DNA of 64,000 nt from Diogma glabrata (GCA_963693315.1 OY856186.1:286890930-286954929); one strand, 5' to 3'; counted from the stretch's first letter, positions 23,698-35,553 are shown. Notes: generated from the sequence alone by a model not told the origin. Translations and numbers: made by a program.

Positions 23698-24445
23698 TCA
23701 TCGTCTTATTTCGACATTCCTTCCCACAACTTAAAACAAAAATTGGAAAAAATAATAATAAGACTAATTTTATTTGTAAATTCAGACTTATATATTATTA
23801 TTAAAACAGTCAAATCACACCATTTGTTAACATATTTGCATATATTTTATAGATCCCTTGCAATAACAATAATAGTTTTGAAAGTAATGGAGAAGCATAT
23901 TTCACTCAATAAGTAAAACACATTAAACCTGTAGCTTTGATATTGTTCATAATCTTTTTCTTCGGTACTAAGGTTCCAATGCAAATTCTTGGTTAATCAA
24001 TGTTTCTAAGGAAGAGGAAAAGAAACGTCAATTTCCAATTTTTGGAACATGTGAGGGCAGTTTCATATAAATATAAATAAATATAAATTTTCATATAAAT
24101 GTACATATTTGTTTGTCACATTAAACATTAACTATTCATTTTAATGATAATTCCGAAAAGTGAAAAAAAAATTGATCAAAGATAACTAAGCGAATAATGT
24201 TTTATTATTATAAAATATGATTGATTTAGTAATTTCGTCTTTATTACCATACAGCATAAGGTTGATTTACTAATTTCGTCTTTATTACCATACAGCATAA
24301 AGGTTAAAATATAACTTAAACAAGCGTGACGCGGTTTCTCGATTAACACCCCATCAAAATATTTACAACGAGCGCAAAGAAGTATAACTTCAAAAATTAT
24401 GGTGCAAATTATGAAACTTTTTGCAATCCATACAATTTTAGAGCG

Positions 24446-24521
24446 ATCTAGTTTCGAACCAATGAGAAAATTTTTAAACTTTAAAAGGTTTATCATTCTC
24501 ATCAGGGCTAGCCGACTAGAT
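24446..24521 (-). ncRNA. Hammerhead ribozyme, satellite unit A
   Basis: Minus strand: ATCTAGTC, GGCTAGCC, CTGATGA, helix II, GAAAC, TAGAT. Core positions: CTGATGA 24499-24505, GAAA 24452-24455, cleavage expected between 24514 and 24513. Helix III is 7 bp. The helix II apical hairpin has one change relative to the other units. Confidence 0.75.
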
Positions 24522-24900
24522 AAACTCTACCAAAAAATGTCAACGCTAATGTATGTAAACTAAAAATTAGGTTACAACTCTAGCGAAGTGTAAAAACAAA
24601 AAATTTACATAAACATACATTTAATAAATTCAGGTTTAGACAATTAATTTCTCTGGTGATCACTGTTTTGTTATACTCTAGACATTCTAGCATTGAATAA
24701 CAAAATTGTATCTGTGAGAAGAAGATGACTAGTCTTCACTTGTGTCTATTGACACATGATCAACAATTAATTCAGTAAATTATTTGTGATATAACATCAC
24801 CCCGATGGAAAATCTCCCATCAAGAATAATATAAGAACTGAATTTAAAAAATTATGGTGCAAATTATGAAACTTTTTGCAATCCATACAATTTTAGAGCG

Positions 24901-24976
24901 ATCTAGTTTCGAACCAATGAGAAAATTTTTAAACTTTAAAAAGTTTATCATTCTCATCAGGGCTAGCCGACTAGAT
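24901..24976 (-). ncRNA. Hammerhead ribozyme, satellite unit B
   Basis: Minus strand, same core: CTGATGA 24954-24960, GAAA 24907-24910, cleavage expected between 24969 and 24968. Together with unit A this would release a 455-nt RNA (24968 to 24514). Confidence 0.78.
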
Positions 24977-25511
24977 AAACTCTACCAAAAAATGTCAACG
25001 CTAATGTATATAAACTAAAAATTAGGTTACAACTCTAGCGAAGTGTAAAAACAAAAAATTTACATAAACATACATTTAATAAATTCAGGTTTAGTCAATT
25101 AATTTCTCTGGTGATCACTGTTTTGTTATACTCTAGACATTCTAGTATTGAATAACAAAATTGTCATAATTTGCACCATAATTTTTTAATTTCAGTTCTT
25201 ATATTATTCTTGATGGGAGATTTTCCATCGGGGTGATGTTATATCACAAATAATTTACTGAATTAATTGTTGATCATGTGTCAATAGACACAAGTGAAGA
25301 CTAGTCATCTTCTTCTCACAGATACAATTTTGTTATTCAATACTAGAATGTCTAGAGTATAACAAAACAGTGATCACCAGAGAAATTAATTGACTAAACC
25401 TGAATTTATTAAATGTATGTTTATGTAAATTTTTTGTTTTTACACTTCGCTAGAGTTGTAACCTAATTTTTAGTTTATATACATTAGCGTTGACATTTTT
25501 TGGTAGAGTTT

Positions 25512-25587
25512 ATCTAGTCGGCTAGCCCTGATGAGAATGATAAACTTTTTAAAGTTTAAAAATTTTCTCATTGGTTCGAAACTAGAT
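25512..25587 (+). ncRNA. Hammerhead ribozyme, satellite unit C
   Basis: Helix III strand ATCTAGT (25512-25518), cleavage C at 25519, closed helix I GGC-UA-GCC (25520-25527), CTGATGA (25528-25534), helix II beginning GAA and ending TTC (25575-25577), GAAA (25578-25581), then CTAGAT. Helix III is 7 bp and extends by TAGAG (25504-25508) with CTCTA (25590-25594) across an internal loop. Helix II has a distal AAACTTT-TT-AAAGTTT hairpin. All conserved core nucleotides are present. Confidence 0.8.
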
Positions 25588-25966
25588 AGCTCTAAAATTG
25601 TATGGATTGCAAAAAGTTTCATAATTTGCACCATAATTTTTTAAATTCAGTTCTTATATTATTCTTGATGGGAGATTTTCCGTCGGGGTGATGTTATATC
25701 ACAAATAATTTACTGAATTAATTGTTGATCATGTGTCAATAGACACAAGTGAAGACTAGTCATCTTCTTCTCACAGATACAATTTTGTTATTCAATACTA
25801 GAATGTCTAGAGTATAACAAAACAGTGATCACCAGAGAAATTAATTGACTAAACCTGAATTTATTAAATGTATGTTTATGTAAATTTTTTGTTTTTACAC
25901 TTCGCTAGAGTTGTAACCTAATTTTTAGTTTATATACATTAGCGTTGACATTTTTTGGTAGAGTTT

Positions 25967-26042
25967 ATCTAGTCGGCTAGCCCTGATGAGAATGATAAAC
26001 TTTTTAAAGTTTAAAAATTTTCTCATTGGTTCGAAACTAGAT
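25967..26042 (+). ncRNA. Hammerhead ribozyme, satellite unit D
   Basis: Same architecture: cleavage C at 25974, CTGATGA 25983-25989, GAAA 26033-26036. With unit C it would release a 455-nt RNA (25520-25974) with a 2',3'-cyclic phosphate and 5'-OH, as hammerheads do. Confidence 0.8.
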
Positions 26043-26099
26043 CGCTCTAAAATTGTATGGATTGCAAAAAGTTTCATAATTTGCACCATAATTTTTTAA

Positions 26100-28010
26100 A
26101 TACTTAAATTTAAACACTATATAATAACAATAACAATAATTACGTTAAAAAAGTGTAGATATATATAAAAAACATTGGAATATTTTTGTCACATTTTTTA
26201 ATAGCTTCTATAAGACTTCTAAAGATTGCTTAAAACAAGCTATTAGAAGCACTTTACCGAAGCTATAACTTGTAAAACCATAAATTCTATTAAGCTTACA
26301 TAACTGCATACAAAATACAATACCGAAGTTATTTCCGAAATCTTTTACAAATCATAGATTCGCTAAAGGCGGGAAATTTCTCCGAATGGCCTTTATCGAA
26401 ACCGCTTAGAAGTTCTAAGGAAACTATGAAGGTGGAGAAGCTAGCTTCGGTAAGGCTGTTTAGTGTTTTTAAAGAAGTTGAAATGCTAGTTGGGTGCCGT
26501 GATTCGAATCCTGTGACGACAGACATGCTTATCAATTGCTACCGCGGCGAAGATTATTCGATTGTTGGCTTCATCATCAATTATATTATCAATTTTTCAA
26601 ACTCTAATTAGTCCGAGTTCATGTTGCAAAAGAAATATTAAATAAAACTGAACGTTAAAAAAACGGGCGTCTTGCGAAGCGACACAAAACTTAATTTTTA
26701 TTTAATAATTTCACTAGTAGTAACTGCACGAACGAAAGCGATGAGTCGAGCTATTACGCAATTTTGAACCAACCCATACGCATTAGTAGCACGCAACAGT
26801 TTTTGTAACAAATGCCCAAAAATTTGTTATTCTGAAAAACTTAATACAAACTAAATACCAACACTTTCAAACATGAAAATACACTTTTTTTAAATCAAAA
26901 CAACCTAGTTTTCGGTATGAAATTTGGTGGTGTCATGGTTAAATATTTAATAAGTTTTTTTCAAATTTGAATTAAATTACAAAGCCTACTTGATAAAATA
27001 AGTATTTTTGTTTCTCTTTTCTCTGTTTGTATATAGCACCGATACTTTTTTTCAACCAATATATGACTTCATTACCAATATCCTAGTGGTGTAATATCCG
27101 GCTATAATACCAAAATGAGTTACTTGGAGAGAATAAGTATGTCGTGTTAACATAATTTTTTTTTTTTGAATAAATGCACACCTTATAAATTTCACAGTAC
27201 GATTTACGAAAAAAATATTTGTTTTTAAAACCGGCTTTAATTGGTACGAAACCGATTTTTCAAATTCACATTTTAGGCCGGTTTTACCGAAAACCGCTTT
27301 TACTGAAACGCCGAATAAAATAGACTACAATAAATACAAAGAACATATTAAAAAATAAAAAGTAAAAATACAAAGAATAAACTTATGTCTATAATTAGAT
27401 CACTTTATATCTTAGGAGCAGTTTATTCATATAGTCTGTACTTAAAATGCTATATTGTTCATTGTTTAGGTCACAATAGAGTATAGCTTTAATATTTGGA
27501 GTGAAAATTTTTATAGTAATTTTAAAATGCTAAATGTAGCTCTAAAGTATGCTGTTATTGAGTAATTGAGTATAAATCGCGGACCGAACACTCACTCCCA
27601 TTATTCAGACGGCTAAACTTGCTATCTTTGCGTTATTGTTTTGTTTACAAAGCTTTAGAAATTCTTAATTTAAGGAGCGAATATAATAACCTAAGGGTTA
27701 TCCAAGATGCATGCTACTTTTTTTCAAGCATTTGTATTCTTCCTTTTACAAGAAAAGAATACTTTTAGAAAATCTATGCGTTCCTCGGTCTTAACTGGTA
27801 TAATAAGCTCCATAAAAATGTCCAATTTACGACAAAAATTTAAAAAAAAAACTTAAAATGTTGGCTGTTAAGTTTAGATGACATACAAATTTATTGCAAT
27901 GCAACATTTAGGCATTACATTTAGGCTGATTTTTGGATGATTCTTAGTTTTCTTAATTAGTCAAGATGATCTTTAGTGATAACTTTCTGGGACTTTTTGT
28001 TTTGATGATT
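26100..28010. other. No gene seen
   Basis: AT-rich. A B-box-like GATTCGAATCC at about 26500 has no A box upstream. No frame shows recognisable protein features. Confidence 0.4.
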
Positions 28011-28018
28011 TTCTAGAG

Positions 28019-29959
28019 CAGTGGTTCTTAGTCGGGGGTGCTCGGACCTCTTAGGGTGCGACTTGGAGTATCTGGGGTCCGAAGTTCCAATTTTACGAAT
28101 GTACTAAAATAATTTGGTTAATAAAATGTTTTTTATTTATTATATTTTTTTAAAAAATCGGTAGTCTTATCTTCAAAAATCAAATTTAAAGATACAACAA
28201 CCAAATTGAAGACACAACAATCGAATGTGATGCCATCGTGACCGCTTAATCACTGTAACAACCGAGTGATTGAAATTTTTTTTCAGTTCACGAATTATTA
28301 CTAATCAAGTGAGTAGTTTAGCTGATAGAAATGCTATACCGTTCAGAAATAGCGGGGTTATAGTTCAGCTGGCATACATCACAGCCATATTCACGCCCCT
28401 GAGCGAGTTAAATATTTTTATGCAAGATTTGGAGTAACCGCTATATACTTCTAAACTTCCAATTTCGTTCGAGAAGACGTTCTTGTTTTGGACTATGAAA
28501 AAACAATATTGGAAACGAAGTTAAAAATCATTTAAAATAGTATAGCAAACCTTTTGATGAATTTTAAGCTGCTTAGAATAGGCCCTTCAATTGCCAACCA
28601 ACAATTTAACGCGGGTTTTTAGGTATTGAAATCAAACAAATCATCAAACCTTCTTAGGTATCCAATCTTATATATTATATAGTTAGACAGCTTTAATCCC
28701 TGATTTATTCAAATCAAAAAACTTTGCCATATCCACTTCAATTCAGCTCATGTTCCACATACTTTTGTTTGTTTCAAGCTGCTATGATTTGTGTTGTTTC
28801 GACTCAAGACTGTTTTTATTTCACCAAAAGCCTGGTTTTTGGTGGGAAAATTACCAGCATCAAAATAAACTTATATACCAATTCTTTTCGTGTCTTCATT
28901 CAAAGAATAGAGCTAAATATTACAAAGGCTTAAATAATTCCAAAACTTAAATATTTAGGTTAGTATTTCAGAACAACAAAAGGGAAAAAATATAAAAAAA
29001 ACTTCTAAGATTTCTACTTCGTCTTTTTCGTATTGGTATTAAAAAAAATTCAGAAACGTTTTTCATTCAAAGCAGAATCTTCCACAAAACAATACTATGG
29101 TTTTGAATGCCCTAACTTTGAGATATTCCATTTCATTGATATTTCAGAAAATGAACATATAGACTGAAAAAAAAATTTCTTTCAACCTCTGTCATTACAA
29201 CCTCTTTTATGCCAACCGAATTTTTGTTGTCACTTTGACATTTCACTTGGCTTTTGTGTCTTCATGTGTCGATTTTGAAGGTATGGCATCTACATTTGAG
29301 GTTTATTGTGGCAGGAAACATTTGGTTGACACAAAATGACACAAAAACGTTGAAGTGACCGATTTTTTTCTTTCAGTGTAAATTTATTTATTTTTAATCT
29401 GACTCAATTGATGACAGTGATTTATTAAAAAACGATCTTACTGAACTATGGAGAAATGGATATAATCAAATGGAGTATCAAAAAGTAGGTTTTGGAAATT
29501 TATAGTGTGCTCAATTGACATCATACCCACGATAGCTAAAAAAGCACATACGCATCTTTTATCATAGCCACAACGTATTTGTGTGAGATAACGTTTTCGT
29601 CATTAGTGCATATACAAACTGAGGTCAGATATATACATAATGCAAGTGATTATATGAGTATGGCTACTTGAAAGAGATTCTTTTTTAAGTATATTTGAGC
29701 AAAAGCATCAACCAAAAAGCAACCATACATTTTTATTGTAGGTATATTTATTATTTTTGCTAATATTTCAAAAATTAAGGTTTTTAATAAAATTAAGACA
29801 TACACAAACAATTAGATAGAAACTTATATGCACCAAAATTGAAAATGGGTAGTGTTTATTTATCATTTATATAATTTTATTATTTTGGAAAGGGGGTCCG
29901 AAAATACTGTTGGAAAATTTTAGGGGTGCAGGTAGCTAAAAAGGTTAAGAACCGCACTG
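28019..29959. mobile_element. Non-autonomous hAT element
   Basis: 1,941 bp. The left end CAGTGGTTCTTAG and the inverted right end CAGTGCGGTTCTTAACC are hAT Charlie-type termini. The 8-bp host site TTCTAGAG is repeated exactly at 28011-28018 and 29960-29967 and fits the nTCTAGAn preference of that group. No transposase (BED finger or dimerisation domain) is readable. A MITE is nested at 29162-29378. Confidence 0.88.
29162..29378. mobile_element. MITE nested in the hAT element
   Basis: 217 bp with ends GACTGAAAAAAAAA and (inverted) CACTGAAAGAAAAA, flanked by TA at 29160-29161 and 29379-29380. Inner GACACAAAA/TTTTGTGTC words also pair. Confidence 0.6.
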
Positions 29960-29967
29960 TTCTAGAG

Positions 29968-30540
29968 CTTTTATTTGTTTTTGAACTGGTTCTATTTTTT
30001 CCTGCAAGTTTTAGTTTATTCTTGGTTCTCATCCATTATATTTAAATATTCATCACTTTCCTATTGTCACTTCTACAGCTTCAACACTTCACCTTCTTGC
30101 TACTTTAGTTTAATATTATAATTTGAGTAATTTTAGAGTAATTTTTACACTCTTTTATCCATTTCTTTGATAAACCCAGATAACGCCAAGATTTTGTTGA
30201 ATAATAAAGAAAACTAAACTACTTTCCTTTAATTTTTATTTTTCCTATTTTTTGATCCACGGGTATGACAACCCCGCGTACTCCAGTCCCTGATATTGGC
30301 ATATCAGTTAACGTGAGATATCGCATACCACTGGCAATAGCAGTGAGATATCACTAGCCAAGGTGATATCTTAGGGGTGCTGGCGGATGAACTGTATTCA
30401 GTCAACGGTAGCACTTTCAATCTTAGCTAATGAATATTCCTTGATGCTGGAACGCTGTAGCTTGCTCGAAGAAACGAGTCTTCATATAACTATATATCTG
30501 AGCTTTAATCATTGAAAAATATACTGCGTCCCATAACCAA
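29968..30540. other. No gene seen
   Basis: Contains a GC-richer stretch (30250-30480) with GAGATATC and GATATC words that may be a decayed element, but no motif identifies it. Confidence 0.4.
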
Positions 30541-30544
30541 GAAT

Positions 30545-30870
30545 TATGCCATTAGCTGGACTATTGGCAAACCAATTTTAGTTTTATTCCTGCAAATTTT
30601 TAAAACAAATTTGCTTTTTATCTCTTATTTTATTTTTATTTTCCCTATCCTATCACGAAATATTGGCCTATGTCATATTTTATATGTGATAGGATTTATG
30701 GTTTAGTTATCCATTATTTAACAAAAAATATTAAAAAAAACAAAAAAAAACAGATTTGCGTCCATTAACATCCTTAGAACGCATGTTGTTGTGGGACCTT
30801 GGTCTTAAAAGGTTTTTATGTGTTGTTGTGACACATATTGTAATGCCTACTATACACATCACATTTTATT
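30545..30870. repeat. Dispersed repeat, copy 1
   Basis: CCTATCACGAAATATTGGCC, GAACGCATGTTGTT and GGACCTTGGTCTTAAAAGG recur at 60397-60600. Its left part (ATTGGCAA to TTTATCTCTTATT) recurs at 52215-52285. Ends and class unknown. Confidence 0.75.
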
Positions 30871-31059
30871 AAAAAAAAACAAAAAATTTACTACAAGGTC
30901 AAAGACATAGTCAAAATAAATACAAAGACGTAATATGTTCAACAATTTTGATTTGTTTTACTTGAAGCCACTGCGGGGTCGGGCGTAGGCATTTTATAGA
31001 ACCTGCACCAAATTGTTTTTCTGTTAGACTTTGAAAATAAACAAAAGCTACGAGATAAA

Positions 31060-32215
31060 TGGTTAGCAAAGAACACTCGAAGCTCTCAAACTGATTATTT
31101 TTGCGCCAGGAAAGCCTCAAGAAAGCTCATGAGGAAAGCGGAACGTGTCCACAAGAAGAGCTGTATCAAAAACATCAGCTAACATTCGGCTAGATCAACA
31201 TACGAGCTGATTTTTGCAATCTGAAACCAAGTACAATTACCTACTGAAAAAAGGACAGTTCTCATTGTTCCGCTCCTTTAAAAAAGTGATCGTATTATGT
31301 CAAGTATTGTACTGTATTATGCCATGTTTTCGTGGCATCGCACTGCTTAACGGCCATCGGTGGCTATTAGCTATCAAAGCTTCACCTCAAGGATGATCTT
31401 TAAAAATCTTAGGAGTACAATATCAGCATTGACCAGCTTTACGGTGATTTAAAACAAGCATTTGATCTTATTTGATCCACGATAACCTTTGGTTCGCGTT
31501 ATATGCCTTGATATCCCAGAGAAACTTTTTTTTTCCTTGTAAACTGACAATATCGAGATCAAACTATAGAATAGTAATGGTAGGTTCAGTCTACTACTTT
31601 GAGATAACATCTGGTGTTCGACACAGTGATGTACTCGCGCTATAGTACTTTTCGATTTTCGGCTTGATTATGGGATGAAAAAAAGCAAAATCGAGACACA
31701 AACGGCATCTTTAAAAAATCTTGTTAAATCCTTGGCTATGAAAATGATATTGGGCTTTTCGGACGTAGGGCAAGCAATATTAAGGATATTCTCTCACAGC
31801 TTGAAAGAAATGCTAAACGACTTTATGCGTCAACATTCGACAAAGTAAATTTTTAACAACATCCAGGAACGGTGTCGCATGTCAATCTAGAAACATGACG
31901 ATATATGAAGTACAACACATGAAAAACTTCAAATACTTCGGATCTGTTGTTATAACATCGTCAAACGACATCCAGGCAGATATCAAAACCTGTGTCTCTG
32001 TCGCATACAAGGATGAGACACATTCTACGCACACTCAAAACTTCTACGGATTCATTCAATCCAACCGGATTATAGATGGTTTCACCGACAGAATCATAAA
32101 AAATGTATCGCAATGACAACCAGCTAGTGTTCGACGAAAAGGCAGAGACAGACAACACTGGCGTGATAACATTACTGAATACCTTCGTGCTATAGGATAT
32201 CAAAACTGAAGTTAA
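31060..32215 (+). pseudogene. Decayed LINE reverse transcriptase
   Basis: Many stops, but fragments survive in order: LYGDLKQAFDLI near 31435-31470, ITSGVRHSDVLAL near 31605-31640, then a thumb-like segment (FKYFGSVVITSSNDIQADI, 31928-31985), and a C-terminal VRRKGRDRQHWRDNITEYL (about 32130-32185). That last motif is typical of RTE-related and similar single-ORF LINEs. No intact frame. Confidence 0.7.
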
Positions 32216-33400
32216 TAAAAATAGGTGCAGAATAGGTCATGAAATCGAAAGAACAATGTATCCAACATATTTGGTTTTCGAAGAAACAGTTTCTAGTTTT
32301 ATAAGGGTTCTGTAATTTTTTAAGAGTTCAGACAATATATAAAATTAAAAGCTAACGAAAGTTTCGATTGATCGAGCAGTGGATTCGTTATTCAGAAAAA
32401 ATGTTAGGAAAATGTCTTCAAGACATTTAATTTTATTCTAAATTGGCAGAAAGGTATTTACAGTCTAAAAAGTAGTTTACTGTAACATGAACCTTCTTTA
32501 ACATATATTTTACTTCGATATAAAAGCTTTATTTAAAACAGGGATTGTTGGAAACAAAAGCATCGGTTTTAGCCAGTGTAAAACCTATAAATAAAATACA
32601 ATTACAACTACCTATAAATAAAATCCACAATTACAATTTATAATTTATTTTAAGTCTAATAAATCATTTTTGCTTTATATAATTCAATCGCTCATAGTAG
32701 CTGCTAACTAAAACAAGGAAATAAAATTATAAAAGAATAATAATAAAGTTAATTAATTTAAATAAAAGTTTTCATTTTGTAAAAAATATAAAATTGTCGG
32801 CCTTTCAATTAAATTGATGGTTGTACCAGAACAGGGATAGTTAGGTAACTTATCAAAATTGACTTATTTACCCAAGAGCATTATATACACTACATAATCG
32901 TACACAGTGAGTAAAACAAAATATGTATATGCATATATTAAAAACTGTGTTGTACTGTAGTAAGTAATTTATTCAGGCGACAAAACGACAAATTTGTATC
33001 ATCGAAAAAATTTTAGATTTAAAATAATTTCAAATTTCATAGATTACCTTGTTAGTTGTTTCAACGATTATTTTTCAATTTTGTAGGAATCCAAAAACTT
33101 TAATTACAACTTCGTTAAGTCAGCTCCGTTTTTGTAAATTTACTAACAGTTATATTTATTTCACAATAAAATGAATCCTTTGAAATATATATTGAACATA
33201 TGTTTGATAAAAATAAATTTCAAAACGCATTATCCAAAAGAAAAAATTATTAAAAAATAAATAATTAGTTTAATTAAGTAGATTATCTACTTTTAAATTT
33301 TCACTTTTATTTTCAAAATAATTTTCACCAACTCAATTTTCAAAGCAACGCTTTTTATTTTTATTCAAATGAACGCGATCACGGTTTTTGGCAAACTAAA
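32216..33400. other. No gene seen
   Basis: AT-rich intergenic or intronic sequence; nothing recognised. Confidence 0.4.
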
Positions 33401-33411
33401 AGTTTTATCTT

Positions 33412-33622
33412 TTGATGAAAAAAAAAACTAATAGGAAAATAACGATATTATTTTTTTTTGGTGTATCATTGGTATGTATAGTAATTCTGTTTGTTTATCA
33501 TAGTTATAGAATTTCCATGATGGAAAATTCATACTACATAAACCCATTTATGTATAAATATATAACAGAGAAGTTAAATAGTTTTTCGTTCATGGAATTG
33601 AATTGTTATTTGATAATATTTG
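33412..33622 (+). CDS. Possible first exon, type II membrane protein
   Basis: Opens at ATG 33412 (33415 also possible) with a short basic segment (KKKTNRK) and one strongly hydrophobic segment of about 20 residues, then a polar lumenal-type stretch with aromatic residues. The frame reaches a consensus splice donor GTGAGT near 33622. A signal-anchor followed by a donor is how many Golgi glycosyltransferase genes begin, but nothing here shows the enzyme class. No repeat match was seen in the window. It could be chance in AT-rich DNA. Confidence 0.25.
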
Positions 33623-33639
33623 TGTGAGTTTGTTAAAAT

Positions 33640-34540
33640 TACATTGTTAAATTGGCAATAGTGTTATATATTTTAATAATTATAGCAAGCTGTGCAATAG
33701 AAAACTTTTCTTCTATATAAAGTGTTCTATAAGAGCAAACAATATTATAACGTTTTAAACTGTTGAATTGTTTATTTCGAGTTAATTATTTATTCTTAAT
33801 CTGCGACTGCAAGATCTCTGAATAATCATAAAAGAGTTTTAATTGTTGTAGTATGCATTTTGGGAAACCACTTCACTTACCTGTTCATAGTGGATCAACC
33901 AAGCCTATGCTATTTTTGTCCTTATATTTCTTTTACTTTTGTAACCAGTTATCTTTTGTAATTCACTTTATTTAAATATTAACAGTGGTATGTTTTTCTA
34001 AGCCAACCAAGATTATGATGTAATAAAATAATTATATATATGTACTACATCGAAACGACCGGCATAAAATATGTACGTAATAAATTTATTCATGAATTTT
34101 ATTATTGTTTTTAAGTAATAACCTCTTTTCTAGAAATATGTTCATTTCATTTCACTTGTCAAATTTTCTATTAGATGATAATTGTTCTTATCATAATTGG
34201 ATAGATTATGAACAGTAATTAGAGAATGAGTTATTATATTAGAATGATTAAAATCGAAATGCATTTGAATAATCAATCATTTCTATCGATAAAAAAATAT
34301 TTTATCAGAAAACTCTTTTACAAAAATAATACACAATTGTTATTTGGACAACAAGTCCAAAATATGCATCTTTTTTCCAGCTGTGTTTAAAAAAGAAAAA
34401 TAGATAACGTCACTAACGATAATTAATGCATTTGCAGATTTGAGAAATAGTTTAAAAAAAAAACTATAAAGTGAGCCTAAATCTGTTAACAACTTAATTG
34501 CAGGTGTTATACCTGTATTGTATTACCATACATTTTTTCT
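33640..34540. other. No gene seen
   Basis: AT-rich, no recognised features. Confidence 0.4.
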
Positions 34541-34544
34541 TATA

Positions 34545-35551
34545 CACAGATAGAAATCTAGGTTTTTTTATGCCTAATAAGTTATATTCCATGCTTAAAT
34601 TACGTTAATTCTCAACCGTGAATAAGCCAGGTGTATTCTATACTTATAAGGTATACTTTTTCAAAAAATCACTAAGAAGCTTATTATGAATATTATTCAT
34701 AGAATTTTATGAGTATCGGGTACGTAGTATGACCAATTAGGAACAACGAAATAACTTTGTTGTAAAAATTTTTTATACTTACTAGGGAACAAAATATAAC
34801 TATTTTTAATAAAATAATATGCCTGTAATTCATAAATTTATGGCGCTTAGTAATAAATAAATTACGAACTAGGCATTTTTACATTCCTAGCATTTGAATT
34901 TTGATGAAGTGTCGAGATATCGAAAACCTCATAGTCATGATTTGTCATACTCGTAAGTTATATTATAATCATATATGTACTAAATACCTTATGTTCATAT
35001 TATATATTTTTTTATTTATCTATCATATTGAAATTTCACAAAGGTTGTATATATACAACTCACTTAACACAAAAATTTTTTAGTGAATTTAAAAAAATAT
35101 TTTTTTTGTTTATTAATTTTTTAATTATATTTACTGTCGAAAAACTAATATTAAAATTTCACACTAATAAAGAATAAATACTCCATGCCTACAAAACATA
35201 TAAAATAACTAGAAAATAAAAATTATTATTCGGTGAGAATATATTTTATACCTTGCTATTCATAAAATTTCATACTTCCTAGTTCTGTTACATGCACATT
35301 TTTAAATATAAACTGATTATCAGGCATGAAAAATTATAATTTTGTTATTCATTGTTTATGAATAGTAATCATTGTTTTGTTTTTTTCAAAACTTTATGCC
35401 AACGTTTTATATTCCACGACTCATAAAAATTGATGCCTTAAAGTCATGAATATTACAATAATATTATAAAAAGTGGTTATCGGGAATAAACATTTATAAT
35501 TATGTTATACAAAACTTATAACCTGCAATCATAGCTTTATTTTTATCCGTG
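34545..35551. mobile_element. Candidate 1.0-kb TIR element
   Basis: CACAGATAGAAA at the left and, inverted, CACGGATAAAAA at the right, both bordered by TA. The interior is rich in ATTCATA and TTATAA words in both orientations. No transposase. The imperfect 12-bp TIR makes this tentative. Confidence 0.4.
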
Positions 35552-35553
35552 TA

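Larger units (their letters stand above)
19710..24392 (-). mobile_element. Helitron-type element copy 1, split by LINE
   Basis: On the minus strand it ends in CTTCTAG (19710-19713) preceded by a GC-rich GAAGCACGG stretch, the CTRR-type 3' end of Helitrons; the 3' hairpin has decayed. It is homologous to copy 2 (45328-46844) and to the plus-oriented copy ending at 41103, whose hairpin is intact. A LINE occupies 19793-23089. No Rep/helicase frame is present, so it is non-autonomous. The 5' end is uncertain: similarity between copies stops at CTTCAAAAA near 24392. Confidence 0.6.
24396..26097. repeat. 455-bp hammerhead satellite, inverted pairs
   Basis: Unit A (about 24396-24850) and truncated unit B (24851-25164) run one way; from CATAATTTGCACC at 25165, units C (to about 25640) and D (to about 26097) run the other. 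The ribozyme-to-ribozyme distance is exactly 455 bp on each side (24446 to 24901, 25512 to 25967). Copies are about 99% alike by eye (for example ATAGCTC in C against ATCGCTC in D), indicating recent amplification. The head-to-head junction makes a long foldback. Each unit carries one hammerhead core. Confidence 0.93.

Noticed and set aside
26495..26530. SINE or tRNA from GATTCGAATCC
   Set aside because: No A box at the right distance and no repeated body.
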